Positions 61,711 to 64,000 of a DNA stretch of 64,000 nucleotides are shown here, one piece after another; the first letter of the stretch is position 1; each line of letters starts with the position of its first letter. The translations under genes and the position numbers were made by a program. The notes beneath the pieces were generated by a model. It had not been told where the DNA came from. It worked only from the letters and a program-made list of their open reading frames with translations, and ran no database searches. Source of the stretch: Sarcina sp. DSM 11001 (GTDB lineage Bacteria; Bacillota; Clostridia; Lachnospirales; Lachnospiraceae); assembly GCF_900101015.1 (NCBI RefSeq), contig NZ_FNFZ01000003.1:147141-211140 (forward strand), in the 5' to 3' direction.

Positions 61711-62082
61711 TTTCTCTATTATTCGAAAAAGCCCCGGCAATAGTGGCTGGTCACAGAACCGCCACCCCGGGGTTAAAATGAACAATTCTATTGTAAATGC
61801 CTTTTTTTCCTGTCGGAAGCCCCATAGGGGGATAGGGAGTAATAACACGCACCGGGCAATAAAGATACACAGAAAGCCCCATAGGAGGATAGGAAGTTAT
61901 GTCAACCCGACTTATGACAGGCCTGATTAAAAAGGTCACTTATCGGCAAACTTCCTGTTTTATATCTATTTATATCCCCCCACTCGGGTTGTGGGAGGGT
62001 ATGGCGGATGTTACTGTATCGATAGAAGCGAAATGTTTTCCCGGCCTGACGGCCTGCAGCACAGGAAGGAAAAGGTGAGCAG
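61711..62082. other. Divergent promoter region, ABC operon and methyltransferase
   Basis: No gene except a doubtful 62-codon frame. It holds two direct repeats and must contain both promoters. An imperfect stem GGCCTGACGGCC-type lies near 62045, before the methyltransferase ribosome site. A second stem GCCCCGG/CCGGGGT-type lies at about 61728-61776 on the ABC side. Confidence 0.45.
61815..61900 (-). repeat. Two ~30-bp direct repeats in ABC leader
   Basis: AAGCCCCATAGGGGGATAGG at 61817 and AAGCCCCATAGGAGGATAGG at 61874, offset 57 bp. Each contains a small CCCC-ATAG-GGGG stem. Minus-strand translation would give YPPMGL twice. They could be operators or dispersed repeats. Confidence 0.6.
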
Positions 62083-62856
62083 ATGTCTCTTTCAACGATT
62101 CTCTCCGAAAACAGACAATACTGGACCGGACGGTCTGCCGGTTATTCCAAAATCAACCGGACAGAACTGTCCACAGAACAAAGAGAGAAATGGAAATTCT
62201 GTCTGAAAAATGAGATCATGGACCATTTCCCGGACAGAGCCCATGAGGAGCTGTATGTTCTGGATATCGGGACAGGTCCCGGCTTTTTTGCGATCCTTCT
62301 GTCTGAAATGGGTTTTTGTGTCACAGCAGTCGATCTGACACCCGCCATGCTGGATGAAGCCAGGAGAAATGCCGGAAGCCTCGCGGAAAAGATCCGCTTC
62401 CTGGAGATGAATGCGGAACAACTGGATTTCCCCGATGATTCTTTCGACGTGATCGTCAGCAGGAACCTGACATGGAATCTGCCGCATCCGGAAAAGGCCT
62501 ACGCGGAGTGGTCCCGGGTCCTGCGGCCCGGCGGGCTCCTGCTCAATTTCGACGCCAACTGGTACTCCTATCTTTTCGACAGTGAGTCACTTTCCGCCTA
62601 CAAGACAGACAGGATCAACGCCGCAGCGGAAGGCATACACGACGCCAATATCGGGGAAAACTTCGATATCATGGAAGACATTGCCCGCCGCATCCCGCTC
62701 TCAGGGATCCGCAGACCGGGCTGGGATCTGGACATTCTGGGACAGCTCGGACTGCGCGCCGAGGCGGACGAGACCTTCTGGGAAAGGGTCTGGTCCCGGG
62801 AAGAAAAGATCAATTTTTCTTCCACACCCATGTTTATCGTCCGGGCCGGTGCGTAA
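62083..62856 (+). CDS. Class I SAM-dependent methyltransferase
   Basis: A 257-aa cytoplasmic enzyme. Motif I is LDIGTGPGF, followed by VDLTPAMLDEAR, then MNAEQLDFPDDSFDVIVSRN and LRPGGLLLNFD, the standard Rossmann-type order (UbiE/COQ5-like). The substrate is unknown. AGGAAGGAAAAGGTG precedes the ATG. Divergence from the nickel/peptide-type importer suggests a shared regulator and perhaps a role in making or modifying a metal chelator; this is inference. Confidence 0.88.
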   Translation: MSLSTILSENRQYWTGRSAGYSKINRTELSTEQREKWKFCLKNEIMDHFPDRAHEELYVLDIGTGPGFFAILLSEMGFCVTAVDLTPAMLDEARRNAGSLAEKIRFLEMNAEQLDFPDDSFDVIVSRNLTWNLPHPEKAYAEWSRVLRPGGLLLNFDANWYSYLFDSESLSAYKTDRINAAAEGIHDANIGENFDIMEDIARRIPLSGIRRPGWDLDILGQLGLRAEADETFWERVWSREEKINFSSTPMFIVRAGA

Positions 62857-62891
62857 ATAGCCTCATCGTTTTCATATTCCTGAAAGAGCCA

Positions 62892-63670
62892 ATCGAGTAG
62901 GAGGGGGCGTTGCGCCCCCGTCCTCTCACACCACCGTACAAGCCGTTCGGCATACGGCGGTTCAATCAACTTAACAAGCGGCACGCCTCTTGGCGTAGTA
63001 GTCCACCATAGAGATTAGCCCGAAGGCGGCTAATCTTTTATTGCTTATTGCTTTATGCACCCATCCAATATGGGCTATTCTTGCGTATCTGTTTCCGCAA
63101 TACGCGATTTTGTACGCCGCCCAACGGGGTACATCCAGCATCATCAGGAGCTTGGCTCTGTTCTGAGGCGTCTTCCAGTGTTTCCAAATACACATCCTCA
63201 GACGGTATCTGATGCTACTGTCCAGCCGCACACACAGTCCTTTCATGCTCCCGATTCTGAAATAGTTTATCCATCCTCGGATTAGCTGGTTGAGCTTTAG
63301 CACCTTATAGGAGTTGCTCACTCCCCAGCTTCTGCATGTCAGTCTCTTCATCTGTGCCTTGAACTTCGCCACTGCTTTCGGGTGCGGTCTGGCCTTGTAT
63401 GCTTTGGCAAATGAGTCAAAGTAAAATCCAAACCCTAGATACTTTATTCCCTTTGGCTTATCGACCTTGCTCTTTTCAGCATTCACTTTCAGTCCGAGCC
63501 TTTCCTCTATAAATCGAGTAACGCTCTTCATGACTCTGTCCGCCGCCTGCCTGCTTCCGACCATGATGATAAGGTCGTCTGCATACCGGACGAAATCCAG
63601 CCCTCTTGCTTCCAGTTCTTTGTCCAGTTCATTGAGCATGATATTTGCTAACAGCGGTGAAATATTCCCG
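62892..63670 (-). mobile_element. Group II intron, 3' part
   Basis: On the minus strand the reverse transcriptase frame is followed by an intron 3' end. Domain V is a 32-nt stem, ACCGCCGTA/TACGGTGGT (62961-62930). Domain VI is the GGGGGCG/CGCCCCC stem (about 62926-62897). The likely 3' splice site is near 62892 (TACTCGAT then exon TGG). It sits just downstream of the methyltransferase gene. The 5' part of the intron lies beyond the element at 63671 or outside the window. Confidence 0.75.
62971..63670 (-). pseudogene. Group II intron reverse transcriptase/maturase, 5' end cut
   Basis: The C-terminal ~233 codons of a LtrA-type protein. It starts abruptly at GGNISPLLANIM, the conserved RT block just before the catalytic YADD (RYADDLIIM). 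It then keeps the X/maturase domain with GVSNSYKVLKLNQLIRGWINYF and a GIIM-type C-terminus ending at TAA 62971. Upstream of GG the frame meets TAA inside a miniature transposon (63671-64000). The missing half probably lies past the right edge. The catalytic Asp pair is present, but the gene as it stands cannot make an active enzyme. Confidence 0.8.
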
Positions 63671-64000
63671 CCTTATGCCGAGCTAGTTGTTATGCCGAGT
63701 TAATGCTAAATAAGCTTGAAATAGCAGGAAACACGCGCCGGTTATCTCGGCATAACATATTCCTTCTTGAAGGAATTCCGGAAACCAATAAGACACAGAT
63801 CTGCTCTCCAATCCAGGTATTAAATATTGGAACTCAGCATTCTCCTCAATCTTTGGAGTAAGAATATGTCCAAAGATTGAGAACCTATATGAGCCTCATT
63901 AATATAGCGGAAGAATTATGTCGAGATAATCGATGATGAAGCACTATAATTACAAGTGATAAAGTGCTTATCTCCACATAACTAAGAGCTCGACATAAGG
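63671..64000. mobile_element. 330-bp miniature transposon with multi-site inverted ends
   Basis: The left end reads CCTTATGCCGAGCT, five bases, TTATGCCGAG; the right end read inward from 64000 is CCTTATGTCGAGCT, five bases, TTATGTGGAG. A third motif copy faces back from each side: GTTATGCCGAGATAAC on the minus strand at about 63741-63756 and ATTATGTCGAGATAAT on the plus strand at about 63915-63930. The middle holds a perfect 12-bp stem, TCAATCTTTGGA/TCCAAAGATTGA (63846-63880). There is no open frame of note, so it must be moved in trans. It interrupts the intron reverse transcriptase. Confidence 0.7.

Noticed and set aside
61751..61939. 62-codon leader peptide with repeated YPPMGL upstream of the ABC operon
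   Set aside because: The repeat explains the peptide; the start has no good ribosome site and no attenuator structure follows. Kept only as a repeat.

Overview
The window looks like chromosome from an anaerobic Firmicute, most likely a Lachnospiraceae-type clostridium. The signs are strong AGGAGG-type ribosome binding sites, intermediate G+C, lipoprotein-rich operons, and an oxygen-sensitive double-cubane reductase with its ATP-dependent activase. The clostridial-type HipA-like kinase and its partner, several flavodoxins and a group II intron fit as well. No tRNA, rRNA or CRISPR array was recognised. This assignment is inference; no ribosomal marker is present.

Layout. 1-10.4 kb is an accessory, AT-richer, decaying zone. 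It holds a partial lipoprotein, an AAA ATPase/RloB-like pair whose second gene is broken by a 52-bp insert, two AAA-wHTH-nuclease-like ATPases, a Fic protein, a LysR-integrase chimera, and several gene scraps and repeats. Three of these genes carry their own palindromes at the promoter. 10.4-24.3 kb runs almost entirely leftward: an unknown 582-aa protein, two tandem secreted TlpA-like proteins, a membrane-anchored family II pyrophosphatase, an AEC transporter, a large M14 peptidase and pncB, plus a rightward methyltransferase-STAS fusion. 24.6-36 kb holds a TauABC/SsuABC-type ABC transporter, exonuclease III, an HD protein, a MATE-HATPase fusion, a GDSL hydrolase, CorA and aspartokinase.

36-49.4 kb holds a GH17-like surface protein, the double-cubane reductase operon (activase, reductase, DUF3343), a HipA-like kinase/HTH pair with an operator over its -35 box, a C69 dipeptidase and a five-domain amino-acid ABC transporter in one polypeptide. 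49.4-56.1 kb is a redox operon read leftward: TetR, flavodoxin, aldo/keto reductase, CMD-cupin, flavodoxin lipoprotein, and a DUF4405-FGE-flavodoxin fusion. 56.4-61.7 kb is a complete peptide/nickel-type ABC operon, divergent from a SAM methyltransferase. The right end is a group II intron remnant whose reverse transcriptase is interrupted by a 330-bp miniature transposon with symmetrical multi-site ends.

Recurring themes. (i) Regulatory-type domains are fused to transporters or enzymes (HATPase on MATE, degenerate HATPase-like tail on an ABC protein, STAS on a methyltransferase). (ii) Short tandem repeats of 12-21 bp, each of different sequence, sit in many intergenic spacers. (iii) Dispersed hairpin repeats occur in pairs tens of kilobases apart.
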